A stretch of DNA of 64,000 nucleotides from Cotesia glomerata (taxonomy: Eukaryota; Arthropoda; Insecta; Hymenoptera; Braconidae): positions 434,001 through 498,000 of the forward strand of contig NC_058166.1 in NCBI RefSeq assembly GCF_020080835.1, read 5' to 3'. The translations under genes and the position numbers were made by a program. Below the pieces are notes generated by a model, which worked only from the letters and a program-made list of their open reading frames with translations, was not told the origin of the DNA and did not search any database. Below, piece after piece: positions 26,498 to 39,093 of the stretch (position 1 is its first letter; each line of letters starts with the position of its first letter).

Positions 26498-27343
26498 ACA
26501 AATCAACAATGACAGAACACGAAGTATGAAAAAAAATCAAACGATGAGACAAAAAAATCAAATAATAATGAATGGCGTAACTAATAATTCAAATGCCTGT
26601 TCAGTATCAACTGGAGCAATTCCACCTGCATCGTCGGTAAATTTATCAACGCCGGTACCATCACCACAACAACACTGTGGTATATCTGGTATATCTGGTA
26701 TACCTGGTATGTCTGGTATGTCTGGTATGACTGGTATGTCTGGTGGATTCCCAACGGGAAATCATCCGCAAATGACGTTTTTACCACACGGTAATCATTT
26801 TCCTGGTACAACTCCAAGATTACCGCTTAACAGTACTAATATTTATTCGAGCGGTTATTCTCATACTATTTACTCGAGACCTACGGTGTCAATGGCGCCG
26901 GCGGGGTTCCAACCAACAGTATCTCCACAGGGCTTTCAGTCAAATGGTGAAATAATATATCAGTATCCAGGACAACCAGCCGGTACGCCACCACCACCTC
27001 CACCGCCTCTCCCACCACCAGGTATCGTGACAGGTTTAATGCCAGGTCTTCCCATTGGTCATCATCAGCCCCAGCAGTCTCATCATCCGCATCATGATCA
27101 CGGCCAACAGCAGCCTCATCAGCCTAAGATTTCATGTTACAATTGCGGTAGCAACAATCATCTTGCAATCGACTGCAAGGAACAAACTATGGAAGATCTT
27201 ACCAAGCGAGGTAATTTTTTATAAAAAAAATTATTTTTATTTTTTATTTCTTATTTTTTATTTTTATTTCAGCTCAATACCGACTGGATTTTAAAATACC
27301 CAAGCCGACAAATCCAGAGTGTCCCAGCGTCAGCGATGAATAA
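23623..27343 (+). CDS. ZCCHC14-like SAM and CCHC zinc-knuckle RNA-binding protein
   Basis: Ortholog of the vertebrate ZCCHC14/ZCCHC2 group. Human ZCCHC14 partners the TENT4 poly(A) polymerases, its SAM domain recognising RNA hairpins. Exons: 23623-23669, 23758-24269, 24389-25305, 25384-25572, 25657-26051, 26120-27210, 27273-27343; phases agree, 1073 residues. The start MVCKENVVSWFGNLSS fits the vertebrate N-terminus; then MCLPFEVRYLGTCIEDRGKR (residues 25-50), a Pro/His/Ser-rich linker, a SAM-like domain across exons 3/4 (about 465-520: KACLQNYSMEE, IRRISDEELREIGLTPNAVG), long Gln, His and Ser runs, and a C-terminal knuckle CYNCGSNNHLAIDC (CX2CX4HX4C, about 1028-1041). Exon 5 begins inside a CAG repeat, so the acceptor is ambiguous by multiples of three. 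The linkers may be disordered and condensate-prone (inference). Confidence 0.92.
24271..24342. repeat. 9-bp tandem repeat in ZCCHC14-like intron 2
   Basis: About eight copies of TAATTTTAA fill most of this 119-bp intron, starting directly after the donor. Period 9 keeps the frame open for some distance through the intron. Confidence 0.85.
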
Positions 27344-29135
27344 AGAGACACACAAGCTCGTTTTCATAATAATAATTATTATTAAATATACATTAATATT
27401 CATAATAATAATATTAATCGTTACGAGTGTATTACAAGTTTGGGGGTAAGCCCAAATTTTCTTTTTTTTTTTTTTTTTATAATTTTATTTTATTTTATTA
27501 ACCGTGAGATTTAGGTCATCGTGTGTTAAGGACATCGGTGTGACTATCGTTGATATAAATATTATATATATATAATATTTATTTTTAAGAGTTAACAGTA
27601 TCTCAAAACCTGCCAATTAATTTGTATTATATATCAGCTACTAATGACGTGTAAATTAAAAAAAAAGAAAAACAAAAAAAAAACTGAAAAGTTTAAAAAA
27701 TATGAAAAATAATAGTGATAGTAGTATAGATTAAATAAATAAATAAATAATTAAAAAAAAAAAAAAAAAAAAAGGATAAAAGATAAAGAATCTTGTAAAA
27801 AGTATAAACGGCATAAATATTGCGCATTATTTCTATTTATCATACTAACAGTCTAGTATTTAATTTCTGGACATGAAAATTTTATCTTAGCTTGAATTAT
27901 TATTATTATAAATATTATTATCATTAAATATTATCAATTATTGTTTATTATCAGTGTTACGCGTGCTTTAGTTTTATAATGCAACGAATTTAAAAACATT
28001 TTGGCCGAGTGACTTTAACTTGTTTATTTTTTTTTCTCTCTGAAAGTAATTAAATATGTATATTTTTAAAAATCGGTTTTTGAGATCTTACATTTTAAAT
28101 TTTGGCTCAATATTTTTTGTACAAATTTTTTTTTTCATTTTTTTTTTTTTTTTTTTCTCTCGATCGACTGCATTTCAACAACCCGCTATAATCAGGTACT
28201 TTTTTTTCTATAATAATAATAATAATTATTATTATTATTATCCACTGGTGCAATTTTTAAAAACCATGTTTTTTTTTTTTTTTTTCAACCGCGGGTATGT
28301 AAAAAAATAATTGACGTGTATAAAAAAATATCCAGCAGTGTGTACAGAAATCTAAGAAAAATCATATACAACATAACAATGTATAGTTGTATGTAAATAA
28401 ATAAATTAACGAAACAAATATATTTGCAATATATTAAAAAAAAAAAAAAAAAAAAAATAAGTAAACTAAACTAAAACATTGTAGACTCTGTTATCTGTGC
28501 GGATTTGAAATTTACAAAATATTTTAATCTTGTGTAATAAAATATTTATTAAAAAGCACACATTTAACGTCTGTTAATATTTTTATTTAATCTTCCACCA
28601 TCTGGTTTTTTTTTTTTTTTTATTTTTTATTCTCTAAAAATAGGGAGACGGTATTTTTCTAAAAATATCCTGTAACAAAACGATATATATTTTTAATTGA
28701 AGCCATGGGTCTTGTGTATAAAAAAAAAAATATATATATATATATAATGATAAGTAGTACATATGTAATGATAAGTAAATAGTTAAATAAGGTTTGTTAC
28801 TCGTGCGCAGTAGGAGGATTATTGAAACTGACAATCATATCGATGTCTGTGATATTGTATTTGCCTGTACCTAGTAGACTGCGATTGCGCATTTTCCTCC
28901 CCGATGGAAAAACTGGGACTGGGGTCTACCGAGAGATCGCTCAATATTCATCCCCCTGGTCTTTTCGTCCAGTAGCAGCGAGCAGCGAGCAGCAACCAGC
29001 TACCACCAGATTCACCATCTCACCAGTTATAGTTAACTGCGTCTTTTTTTGTTAGTCGCTGCGAAAATTTTTTTATTTAAATAAATTTAAAAAGTGTTTT
29101 AAATAATTAATAATACTTTTTTAAAATAATAAACG
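27344..29135. other. Spacer: ZCCHC14-like 3' UTR and nrv2-like promoter
   Basis: 27344 to about 28560 is A/T-rich with several AATAAA-like sites, expected 3' UTR. 28800-29135 is visibly less AT-rich (AGCAGCGAGCAGCGAGCAGC near 28974) and is probably the promoter and 5' UTR of the beta subunit starting at 29136. The short + frame at 28822-29055 has no family resemblance. Confidence 0.5.
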
Positions 29136-29675
29136 ATGGAAGACAAGTCGAAAGTTGATCAGTACTACACACCACCGCCTAAACTTGGTAAATGGGAGGC
29201 ATTTAGTACCTTCCTGTGGAATTCTGAAACAGGACAATTTCTTGGACGAACAGGATCAAGTTGGGGTGAGTTATCATCAGCCTTTATTTTATTTTAAATA
29301 ATTATTCTTCTGAAATAATTCTTTGTCCGCAATAGTCTAATCGATAATCTCCTCGGCAACGGTCAATACTCGGGCGTTTTCTTTAAACACATCATCATCC
29401 CTCTTATATAAATTTATAAACTCCAACAATAGTTATAATATAAACAATTGCAAATTAAATTTCATTTATTGGGGTTTAATAATGTTGGATGACGTTAAAC
29501 GTACCAGACAGAAAGACTCGTTCTTAAATCAATAACCCGAGGATCGATACCAGAACTACTAAGGGTTGATTTTAAACAGACTTTTTATTTTATTTTAAAT
29601 TTTTAATTTTTAATTTTAAATAAAAATATAATATTTTAAAATTTTTAACAAATAAAAAGAAAAAGAAAAAAAAAA

Positions 29676-29719
<44 letters not shown>

Positions 29720-31161
29720 AGGGATCGATAGTACCCCCCATTAGTACCACCGCCCTCTCATTGAAATATATATACTACTGAGAAACATTTAAAAGGCTAA
29801 ATTAATTTATATAATATTACCTTTAAAGCTTAACCGATTGTTACGCAATTTATCGTTAATAATACAAATAGAACGCGATAATTAATAATTAATAATGTGT
29901 TAATTAAAATATATATTAATAATTGATGATAACTGGGTCATTTAGCGAAACTATTAGACCCACTAGACGTTGATTGACTCGTCTGATCTTTAAATGCTAT
30001 ATTTGTCAATTCAAACAATTAAACTCTATTAAATATTGTTTATTATTATTGTAGCAAAGATATTGCTCTTTTATGTAATATTCTATGGAGTGCTCACTGG
30101 ATTCTTCGGAGCAATGTTGGCAGTGTTTTATCAAACTCTCGACCACAAAGCACCCAAATGGCAGATGGAAAAATCTTTGATTGGCGACAATCCGGGACTT
30201 GGTTTTCGACCGATGCCGCCTGTCAGCAATGTTGAGAGTACTCTTATTTGGTACAAAGCAAGCAACAAAGGAAATTACGAAAACTGGAGCAACGCTATTG
30301 ACAAATTTTTAGAAGGTTAATATATTTTATTTTTTATAATCATTATCTAATTATAATATTAAAATATTATATTATCATTTTAGAATACCAACCACCTAAA
30401 CCAGGAAGCATGGCATCACCGGCTGTCCAGCAAATAATTGAAAACCGTATGCACTGTGATTACGGTAAGCCTCCAGCGCCTGGAAAAGCCTGCGAGGTTG
30501 ACCTAGAAAAGTTTTCTCCGTGCACTGGACCCAAGCAGTACATGTACCCCGACTACCAGCCCTGTATATTCTTAAAATTAAACAAGGCAAGTATTTTAAT
30601 CAAACTTTAACAATAATAATAATTCAACAATTTATAAATAAAAATTGTTTTTTTTTTTCTTTTTCTGTTTAGATTTTTGGATGGCAACCACAGTTTTACA
30701 ACGACACGGAAAACCTTCCAGCAAACATGCCAAACGACCTGAAGGCCCGGATCAAGGGAGCCAAGATGCGAAACCCCGAGGAGTTGCAGACCATCTGGGT
30801 GTCGTGCGAGGGCGAAAACCCTGCAGATATCGAAAACATCGGACCTATTCAATACAAGCCGCGCTCTGGATTCCCTGGATTTTATTTCCCGTACACAAAT
30901 TCACCGGGATACCTCAGTCCACTTGTCGCAGTGTGGTTTGAATCTCCCAAACGTAAGTTTATTCATTTTTTATCAATACTTTTGTTGTTGTTTTTTTTTT
31001 GTTTGTTTGTTGGTTGAATTAAAAATATATATTTGTTTGTTTTTTTGTAATTTGTAGGTAACGTACTTATCAACATTGAGTGCAAAGCATGGGCTCGAAA
31101 CATTATTCACGATAGGGTAGATCGACGTGGCTCCGTCCACTTTGAGCTCATGATTGATTAA
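29136..31161 (+). CDS. nrv2: Na+/K+-ATPase subunit beta 1 (nervana-2-like)
   Basis: Type II glycoprotein that chaperones the alpha subunit to the plasma membrane and tunes K+ affinity. Exons: 29136-29265, 30055-30315, 30384-30586, 30673-30952, 31058-31161; phases agree, 325 residues, normal length. The cytoplasmic tail (1-44) is followed by a membrane helix (ILLFYVIFYGVLTGFFGAML, about 46-66). The ectodomain has GLGFRPMPP, the six disulfide cysteines (CDYG, ACEVD, SPCTG, QPCIF, VSCEG, IECKAW) and the ending SVHFELMID. Intron 3 starts with GC rather than GT (30587). First of four beta paralogues in a row. It is closest in the SSWAKI region to Drosophila nrv2, hence the symbol, but nrv1/nrv2 split differently among insects. 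Confidence 0.93.
29678..29714. repeat. (TA)n microsatellite in nrv2-like intron 1
   Basis: About 18 uninterrupted TA units in the 789-bp first intron; the rest of that intron shows nothing recognisable. Confidence 0.9.
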
Positions 31162-31564
31162 ATATATTTATTAATTAATCTCAGTGATTGCTAAGTCACC
31201 ACACAGCAACTTAAAAAAAAAAAAAAAAAAAAAATTAAAAAAAAAACCAAAAAAAAAAAGTCTACTTAATGCTTTTGTTATTATTTTTATTCAATCATTT
31301 TCTTTCTTGAGGGAAAAGAAAAAAAAATTTTAATTGTGTGGTGATTGTGTTTTGTATCTTCACTGCCGTGTTACCACGTCAATAATTATCATTATTATTT
31401 TTTATTTATCGATATAATTTTAATAAAAATAATAATGCACAAAATAATTGTTTTGTCATCGAGAAAGATAATGATTGATTAATTGTTTAATGTCGAGATT
31501 TTATTTAATTTTTTTGTACTTAATTTAATTAGCATCTCACTATCTGTTAGAAAAATTAAACAGC

Positions 31565-31611
<47 letters not shown>

Positions 31612-33241
31612 TTAATATTAATAATAATAATAATATACGTTTGTCTATAGAATTAGACGAGTTGAAAAAAAAAAAAAAATAAATAAATAAAAATTCTAAA
31701 TGTAATTGCTGATGATTCATCACGCTTTTATAATCTAATCTGCGTACTTTATTAATTAATATTCGAAATTATTTGCGCAATGTACCAACTTAGGAATAAA
31801 ATGTGAAAAAATTTCACTAGTCAAAAAAATAATAATAATTATTATTAATAATTAGTTTTAAATTCGTACTTGTGTTTTTGAATATATTATTATTATTATT
31901 TAGATTAAATTAGTGTTTAAGTAGTTACAGAGGTGTGATTATTATTAAATGCCGCTTAATATGTGTTATTTTATTGTAATAAATAATGCGTGCATTTAAT
32001 GCCTCTTGATATAATTATAATAATTAATAATAAAAAAAAAAAAAGTATTGTATAAAATATAGAAGTGCAGTTGATGCTAAAAATTAAAAAATTTAAAATA
32101 ACTGTTATCAATATAATTATTTAAAAGAAAATTTTTAACTTTATTGTTAATAATATGTAATTGGAAATATTATTTATAAAAAAAATATTAATTGCAGTAA
32201 TAAAATCAAAACAAATGTGACTAATTGGTGATTTTATGAAATTTAATAAATTTAACAAAAATAATAATTATCATTGGTGTGCTTCTACTTATTTTTTTTT
32301 TTTACCTAATAATTTTATAAATCTCGGGTTGGATTGTGATAAAGTAGTAACACACTAGGCAGGAAGTTGTCAATTGGTATAAAGACTACTGCATTTTGTG
32401 TAGTGTGTGACTCACAATATATATTATATTATAATTGGGCATGTATATATACTTACACAAGTGTTAACCAGTTTTATTCAGATTGTAATTAGATTTTTTC
32501 TTAAAATGTCACTAAATCATTTTTTAAAAAAATTTCAACAAAGAAGAAATAAATTTTCATCCGAGGGGTGAAGAAAAATAATTTTAGAAAACACCGACTG
32601 AAATAAAAATCGAGATTATTTATTTTTTTTTATTGCATTAATTTAAAAATTATTTAAAAAAAAAAAAAAAATTTTTTTTTACTTACATTGATAATAACTT
32701 TTTTTTTTGCTGACATTTGTTATAAAAATTAAACTGAATAAATAAATAATCTGAAATGAATTTGATGATCTTTGTTGATATAAAGCGTAGTGTCAAGCTT
32801 TGTACCCCGTAAATACCGGGTGTGGATCCGTAATTGAGTATTGATTATAGATAATATTAAGCAAATGTATAGTTTGTACATATATTAAAATGAAAAAAGA
32901 GTAAGTAAGAGGGAATGAACATAAAGTTAAAAGGAAATAAAGAGAGAGAGAGAAAAAGGGCGTTAGCCTTACGAATAAAAGAGGGAGAAGAGAATAACGT
33001 TGGAGGGGGAACAATAATAGTTACCTCTACTACGTGGTGATGGTGATGAATGTTGCTTGAAAACGGACGCTAACTCGCAATTGTTGTTCATTCTACGAGC
33101 AACCGGAGCAACTTCGGAATATTCTATTCTCTACTAGACCACGAGACAGATAACCCGAAGTGAGTAGTATAAATTTACTTTTTAAATTATCTCTTTAATT
33201 TATTTATTTATTTAGTATTGTTGTTGTTGTTTAAGGATAAA
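31162..33241. other. Spacer between beta 1 and beta 2
   Basis: 31162 to about 32250 is probable 3' UTR of beta 1, with an (AAT)n tract at 31566-31610. The right end holds the presumed promoter and 5' UTR of beta 2, including a possible 5' UTR intron (donor GTGAGT at 33160, acceptor ending 33214). Confidence 0.5.
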
Positions 33242-35252
33242 ATGGTGGCTAAGGACAGTAAAAAAGATCTAGGAGCCAAGGTGGAGTCGATGAATCCGTA
33301 TGAAAAACCACCTGAAATATCAACAAGTCAGTCTGTTAAAAATTTTTTTTACAACAAAGAAACTGGAGCAGTTATGGGAAGAACAGCCAGCAGTTGGGGT
33401 AAAAAATTATATTATATATTATTTAAAATAATTAATTAACCTGCTGATAGTATGATAGTATGAATCATTCGGAAAGTATTTTATAAAACACTAATGCTAT
33501 TTTTTTTTTTTTTTTTCTACTACTACGGATTCTTTACACAATTCTATTTTTATTATAATGTCACTAGTAATGTAAAGAAAAAATAAAAATAATGGTATTT
33601 ATTGTTAAATAATGATTATTATGTATATACGGGACAATTGTTCAACTTCCCTTACCGTAAATTTCTATAACGAGGTCAATTGGCATTAAATGGTTGGATT
33701 ACGTTAAGGTAAATTATATATTTTGAAGGGCACTCTTTTGTTTAAAATTAATTAATACAATATATTACGATTATTATTATCATTCAAAGATATCTAATAC
33801 TTGAAATTAAATATTTTTAATGGCATTACCTTTGATCGTTATAGGTCGTTATGGTCTTTTTTACAGTTATACATAATAATAATAATAATAATAATAATTA
33901 TAGCATTATTATTGTATTAATTACTTGTAAGATAAGCTATCGAGTAATATAATATCTTCCTGGTTTTAAAATGACCAAGTAGGATGTTGATATGGTAACC
34001 TTGACACAACATTGAATAATCACCGTGCGTTGATGTAATTGAATTGCTCCAATTGTACTGGAGGGCATATACTCTTGTTAATCCTTTTATTTTTAAATCA
34101 CCACAAAAGTGATAAACTTTTATTATTATTTTAGGAAAAGTTGGAATATTTTATTTGATATTTTACGGAGTATTGGCTGCATTGGTTTCCATTTGCTTTT
34201 GGTTCTTCTTCCAAACTCTTGATGTCAGAATACCAAAGTGGCAATTGGATCGATCTATCATCGGAACAAATCCAGGTATTTAAAATTACTTTTTTTTTTT
34301 ATTTAATTTTAATTAAAATTTTTTATTTAATTTTAGGATTAGGATTCAGGCCAATGCCACCGTCTTCAAATGTTGAGAGTACTTTAATTTGGTTTAAAGG
34401 AACTGATCCTGAAAATTACAAGCACTGGGTTAATCAATTGTCTGATTTTCTTGAAGGTTTTTTTTTTTTTTTTTCTATTTTTTTTGTATAATTTAATATT
34501 AACGTTATATCTAAATGTAAAATAATTAAAATTTTAGATTACAAAAAATTGGGATCGACAGCAGGTCGAGGTGCTAGTATCACAGAGTGTGATTATCACA
34601 AATTCCCAAGTCCTGATCAAGTGTGTGCTGTCAATGTCCGACAATGGGAGCCTTGCACCCAAGAAAATTACTTTGGATATCACAAATCTGGACCTTGTGT
34701 CTTCATAAAGCTCAACAAGGTAATACTGATTAAAGTATCCAAGGTTTTTCCTCCTCGTATTACTAACATTTTAATTGATTAATAGATTTACGGATGGAAA
34801 CCAGAGTATTATACCGATGTCCAAGAATTACCGGATAAAATGCCCAGAGATTTAAAAACTTTGATCGGTAATTTGACTGCACGTCAAGCTAAACAATTGA
34901 ATACCATTTGGGTGTCTTGTGGTGGAGAAAATCCAGCAGACGAAGAAAATATTGGACCAGTTAAATACATTCCTCAGCAAGGATTTCCTGGATATTATTA
35001 TCCTTATGAAAATACCGTGGGATATCTCAGTCCATTGGTCGCCGTTCATTTTGAAAGGCCAAAGAGTAATTATTATTCCGACTTTATTTATTAATTATTT
35101 TATTTTCTTTTTTTTTTTTTATTTATAATTTTTTATTTTCTTTTACAGCTGGAATTCTTATAAATGTCGAGTGCAGAGCTTGGGCAAAGAATATAAAACA
35201 CAATCGAAATGATAAAATTGGATCAGTTCACTTTGAACTTTTAATTGATTAA
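33242..35252 (+). CDS. Na+/K+-ATPase subunit beta 2 (nervana-like)
   Basis: Tandem paralogue of beta 1. Exons: 33242-33398, 34135-34275, 34337-34456, 34538-34719, 34786-35065, 35149-35252; phases agree, 327 residues. Tail of about 54 residues, membrane helix VGIFYLIFYGVLAALVSICF, then IIGTNPGLGFRPMPPSSN, cysteines in CDYHKF, VCAVN, EPCTQ, GPCVF, VSCGG, VECRAW, and the ending SVHFELLID. It has one more intron than beta 1, at the NPG/LGFRP site in phase 1, shared with beta 4. The intron after NKI-preceding AAC AAG starts GTAATA, where beta 1 has GC. It converges on beta 3 across 396 bp. Confidence 0.93.
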
Positions 35253-35648
35253 ATATTAATAAGTATTTATATTTAAAAAAAAAAAAAAAAATGAATCTCA
35301 GATGCACCATCACAATTTTTCACTAATCATTATTATCGCTTTATACATATCCAAAATTAATATTTATAAAAGAAATGGAATTTCGATAATATTTTTAATA
35401 ATTGTAGTATATATATATATAAATAATTGTATAAATTATTTAACAATTATGGCAAATTTATTTTCATGAAATTATAATTATATTATTTTTAAAATATGGG
35501 TGTACTATATATATATATATATATTGAATAAATTTATAAATAATATATTCATATAAATTGAATTAATATTAAATATGTAAGTACATAAATTTTATTCACA
35601 AATAAATCCCTGATATCCGTAAATTATTAAAAATAAACTCAATAGCAA
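35253..35648. other. Convergent 3' spacer between beta 2 and beta 3
   Basis: AT-rich, with (TA)n runs at about 35410 and 35506-35524; presumably the 3' UTRs of both genes. Nothing else seen. Confidence 0.5.
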
Positions 35649-37424
35649 TTAATCATCAATACGTAATTCAAAATGAACCATACCAATTTTTTGTCGCTGG
35701 TGGAATATAATATTTTTGGCCCATGCACGACACTCTACGTTTATTATTTTATTTCCTTGAAGAAAAAATAATTAAAAATTAATAATTAATTTTTTTTTTT
35801 TTAAATATAAATTATATAAATACTTACTGGTAGGTCTTTTGAAATTGACAGCCACCAGAGGGCTTAAATACCCGTCGATATTTTTGTAGGGATAGTAATA
35901 TCCAGGGAATCCCTGTATTTTCGGAAAATATTGAATCGGACCAAGAGATTCTCTATCTTCAGCCTCTTCACCCTGACAACTAACCCACACAGTGTTTAAT
36001 TCAGACGAATTACCGTATGATTTAATATGATCAACCAACTTTTTTGGCATATCACTCGGTAACTCCGACGGTTGATAATATTCCGGTATCCAGTCAAATA
36101 TCTAAAATAAAATTAACTTTTACTAAATAAATTATAAAAAAAAAAAAAAAAAATTAATATCAAATTTAACCTTATTTAATTTAATGAAAACACAAGGCGA
36201 AGAATTATTGAATCCGTATTGATTACTCGGTGAACAAATTCCAAAATCAGTGTCTAGATCAACAGCGCACACATTGCCCTCTTTTGGCTTTGGAAATTTA
36301 TAGTCGCATCTTTGGCGGTTCGGCAACATGGTACGATTTCTGTAATCTATTTTTAAAAGGAAATTTATTTAAAAAATTTATTAAAAGAAACATTTATAAT
36401 TTATAATTATAATAAAAATTTACGTTCAAGATAATCATCAAGTCGACGAGTCCACGTTTTTATTTGAGTTTCATTGTTGTTTTTGTAAAAAATTAACGCC
36501 AGCTCGCGCGGATTATCGGATATCGGTCTGAATCCCAATCCTGGACTCGATCCAATCAAACTTTGATCTAGCGTCCATCTAGGTTTATCCTTTCGTATTG
36601 TAGCCATTAATCCCACCATGCATATTGAAAATAATACAATCAATCCAGAGAAGAAAACCAAATAAAAAAGACCCGTAACACCTAAAACATAAAAAAAAAA
36701 TATTACTCCAACAATTGGCAATCTTCCAATTTTAAAAACTATAAATAAATACTAAAATACGAAAATAATAAAATCACGTGCTCCGTATATATAATAATTA
36801 TATTTAAAATTAGTTTACTGTCATTTATGCTGAAACTGATAATTCCCAAGTATAATACTTTACATACATGTTAATTATTATTATTTTCTGGTAAATAGAG
36901 AAATAAAAAAAAAAAAAGAGTATCCTTGTCATTTTTAATTACATTATACAACACGCATGACAAGACACCTAATAAAAGAAGAAAAAAAAAACTATTTAGA
37001 GCTTATCTTGTGAGATCGTAAAGTTTTATCACGAGTAAATAAAAAAAAAAAAAAAGATTCTTTATTTGATAGAAAATCTTTTATTTTGTTTCTTACAATG
37101 ATGTAAAATTTGAAAAGTAGAAAAAAAAAAAATATCTATTAAGCGTTAGATTATTCTTTTATCGATAAAATTTTTACTATCTAATAAACACACGAAGAAA
37201 ATATATGAAAAGTAGAACGAAAGATAATATAATATTTGAAATGTAAATTTAAAAATAACGGTGACTATTTGGTAATTACCCCATTGCTTTTTAGTTTTTC
37301 CCAAGACAGTTTTCTCAGTTGAATTGTAAAAAAAATCACTAAAAGATTTTATTTTGCTTTTAAAAACCGGAATTCGCATATAATCATCCTCGTACTGTTT
37401 TCCACTCATTTCTTCCAACAGCAT
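35649..37424 (-). CDS. Na+/K+-ATPase subunit beta 3 (nervana-like)
   Basis: Inverted paralogue. Exons: 37280-37424, 36424-36681, 36171-36346, 35828-36101, 35649-35755; phases agree, 319 residues. The tail is followed by a helix (LFYLVFFSGLIVLFSICMVG), SLIGSSPGLGFRP, cysteines CDYKFP, VCAVD, GICSP, SPCVF, VSCQG, VECRAW and the ending MVHFELRIDD. It lacks the NPG/LGF intron but keeps the intron at the LE/HYRN site, the NK/IF site and the last one. An alternative in-frame start is five codons downstream (MSGKQ). The exon 3 acceptor at 36347-36348 was chosen over a nearer AG because only it keeps phase. Confidence 0.92.
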
Positions 37425-37830
37425 CAATTAATAATTAATAATTAATAATTTAAGTAATAAAAAAGTGCTGTATAAAAAGTAAAAGAAAAAAATGATTAAG
37501 TATATCCCCGCGTGTTTGAATCAGTAGACTACCTACTCACATCAACAACTAACTAACAACTAACAACTCACAACTGTTGAACTGTTGCTGTTAGCTGTTA
37601 CTTACTACAATCTTATTCATTGCTACACACTCTCTACTCTACCTTTATTTTAGTCTGTCCCTTCCCCACCAGCCACATTCTCAGTCCTCGATTCAACACA
37701 TTCAATTCCAATATAAGAATATTATTATCAACAAGACACAACACCACGTGATTATCTTCTTTGTAAATATTCATTATTTATTAAATTAAAATAAACATAC
37801 TTACTTACTTACTTACATAGTTGAAATTGC
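37425..37830. other. Spacer between beta 3 start and beta 4 end
   Basis: Probable promoter and 5' UTR of beta 3. A CAACTAA-type imperfect tandem repeat lies at about 37543-37585 and an ACTT repeat at 37799-37817. No ORF. Confidence 0.5.
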
Positions 37831-39093
37831 TTATTCAATCAGCAATTGAAAATATAATGGATTATCCTGATCTATATTGTAAGCCCACGGATAACATTTT
37901 ATCGTTATCAATCTGTTTGCTAAAATAAACAAATTAAATATCAATAATAATATAAAGCAATAATGATTTCTATAAAATTATTACCTGTTATATTATTAAA
38001 GAGCAACGCTACTGTTGGCGACAAATAGTTTGGATGACCGGTAAAGGGAAAATATTTGACAGGTAATCCAGCAAATGGAAGATAATCAATATTACCCATG
38101 TGTTGATTGTCAAAATTAGTTACGCCTGAGCAAGAAATCCAAATATGTGCCTAACAATACAATTATAATTATAATTATCATCATCATCATCGTTATGTGT
38201 CACTTAATTATTATTTACCTGAGGGGTCGATTTAATGGCACTTTTTAATTTCCAAGGCATGTATTCCGGTAATTCCGATGTTGCGTTGTAATAAATAGGT
38301 GTCCATCCAAATCTCTGAAAATAATTTTCAAGTAATAAAAAAATTTATGATTTTTATTAACACATACCCTATTGAATTTAATATAAACACAAGGTTTATA
38401 AGGCTCCGAGTATCCGTAAGGTGATGTCGAGCATTTTCCCAATGAGTTTATGTCAAAGAAACAGGGTTTTTTTTTTGAATCGCAATTGTAATTATAACCA
38501 GAACTATTGCGATAGTAACTAAAAAAATTATAAATTGTATCAATGTATCGTTGAGGGTGTGATTGACGATTATTTTTGTTGATCCAAATAACTGGTGCGA
38601 GTGATTTATACGCGTGAATATTTGGCACAAATCCAAGACCTAAGATTATAGTAACATTAAATGAATAATAAAAAATTAATTATTATAAATTAATTAGTAA
38701 TACCGGGATGTCCAGAGTGTGAGTCGCGGTTGAGAGGCTGATGAAACAAAATTCTTGATCCGGTAATGAATTTACCAGGCGACGGATGCTCCATGTACGG
38801 TCGATCTTTCGGGATATTTTTAAACCCGATCCGCATATGCAGGCCAAATAGTGTAAATAATAAACCGTAAAAACATAAATAAAATAATCCTAGTTGACCT
38901 AAAAAATATATATTTTAATAAAAATAACCTAAAATATTAAAAACAAACAGTTTAGAGACTACTCACCCCATTGTTTTAATGTACGGTCGAAAACCGCGTG
39001 TCTCTCTCTGTCCCAGAGAAACCGCAAAAAATTTTTCCATGGACCCAAATCTCTTATGGGCACACGACGCTCATAGTAAGGTTCGTCGTGCAT
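37831..39093 (-). CDS. Divergent Na+/K+-ATPase subunit beta-like protein (beta 4)
   Basis: Exons: 38967-39093, 38704-38898, 38368-38639, 38219-38314, 37985-38150, 37831-37919; all phases agree, 314 residues, no stop or frameshift, so it looks functional. The order is as in other beta subunits: short tail, membrane helix (LGLFYLCFYGLLFTLFGL), PGLGFVPN, six ectodomain cysteines (NYNCDS, KKPCF, GKCST, KPCVY, ISCSG, IKCYPW) and a beta-type ending (FQLLIE). The ectodomain is otherwise much changed: the SLIG-type motif is replaced by a His/Arg-rich stretch and the SVHFEL motif is lost. It has an extra intron after STPQ and shares the PG/LGF intron with beta 2. Expression is perhaps tissue-limited (inference). 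Confidence 0.88.

Noticed and set aside
28822..29055. Plus-strand ORF of 77 codons upstream of nrv2-like gene
   Set aside because: Lies in the presumed promoter and 5' UTR; no splice to the next exon keeps a frame and no family match is recognised.
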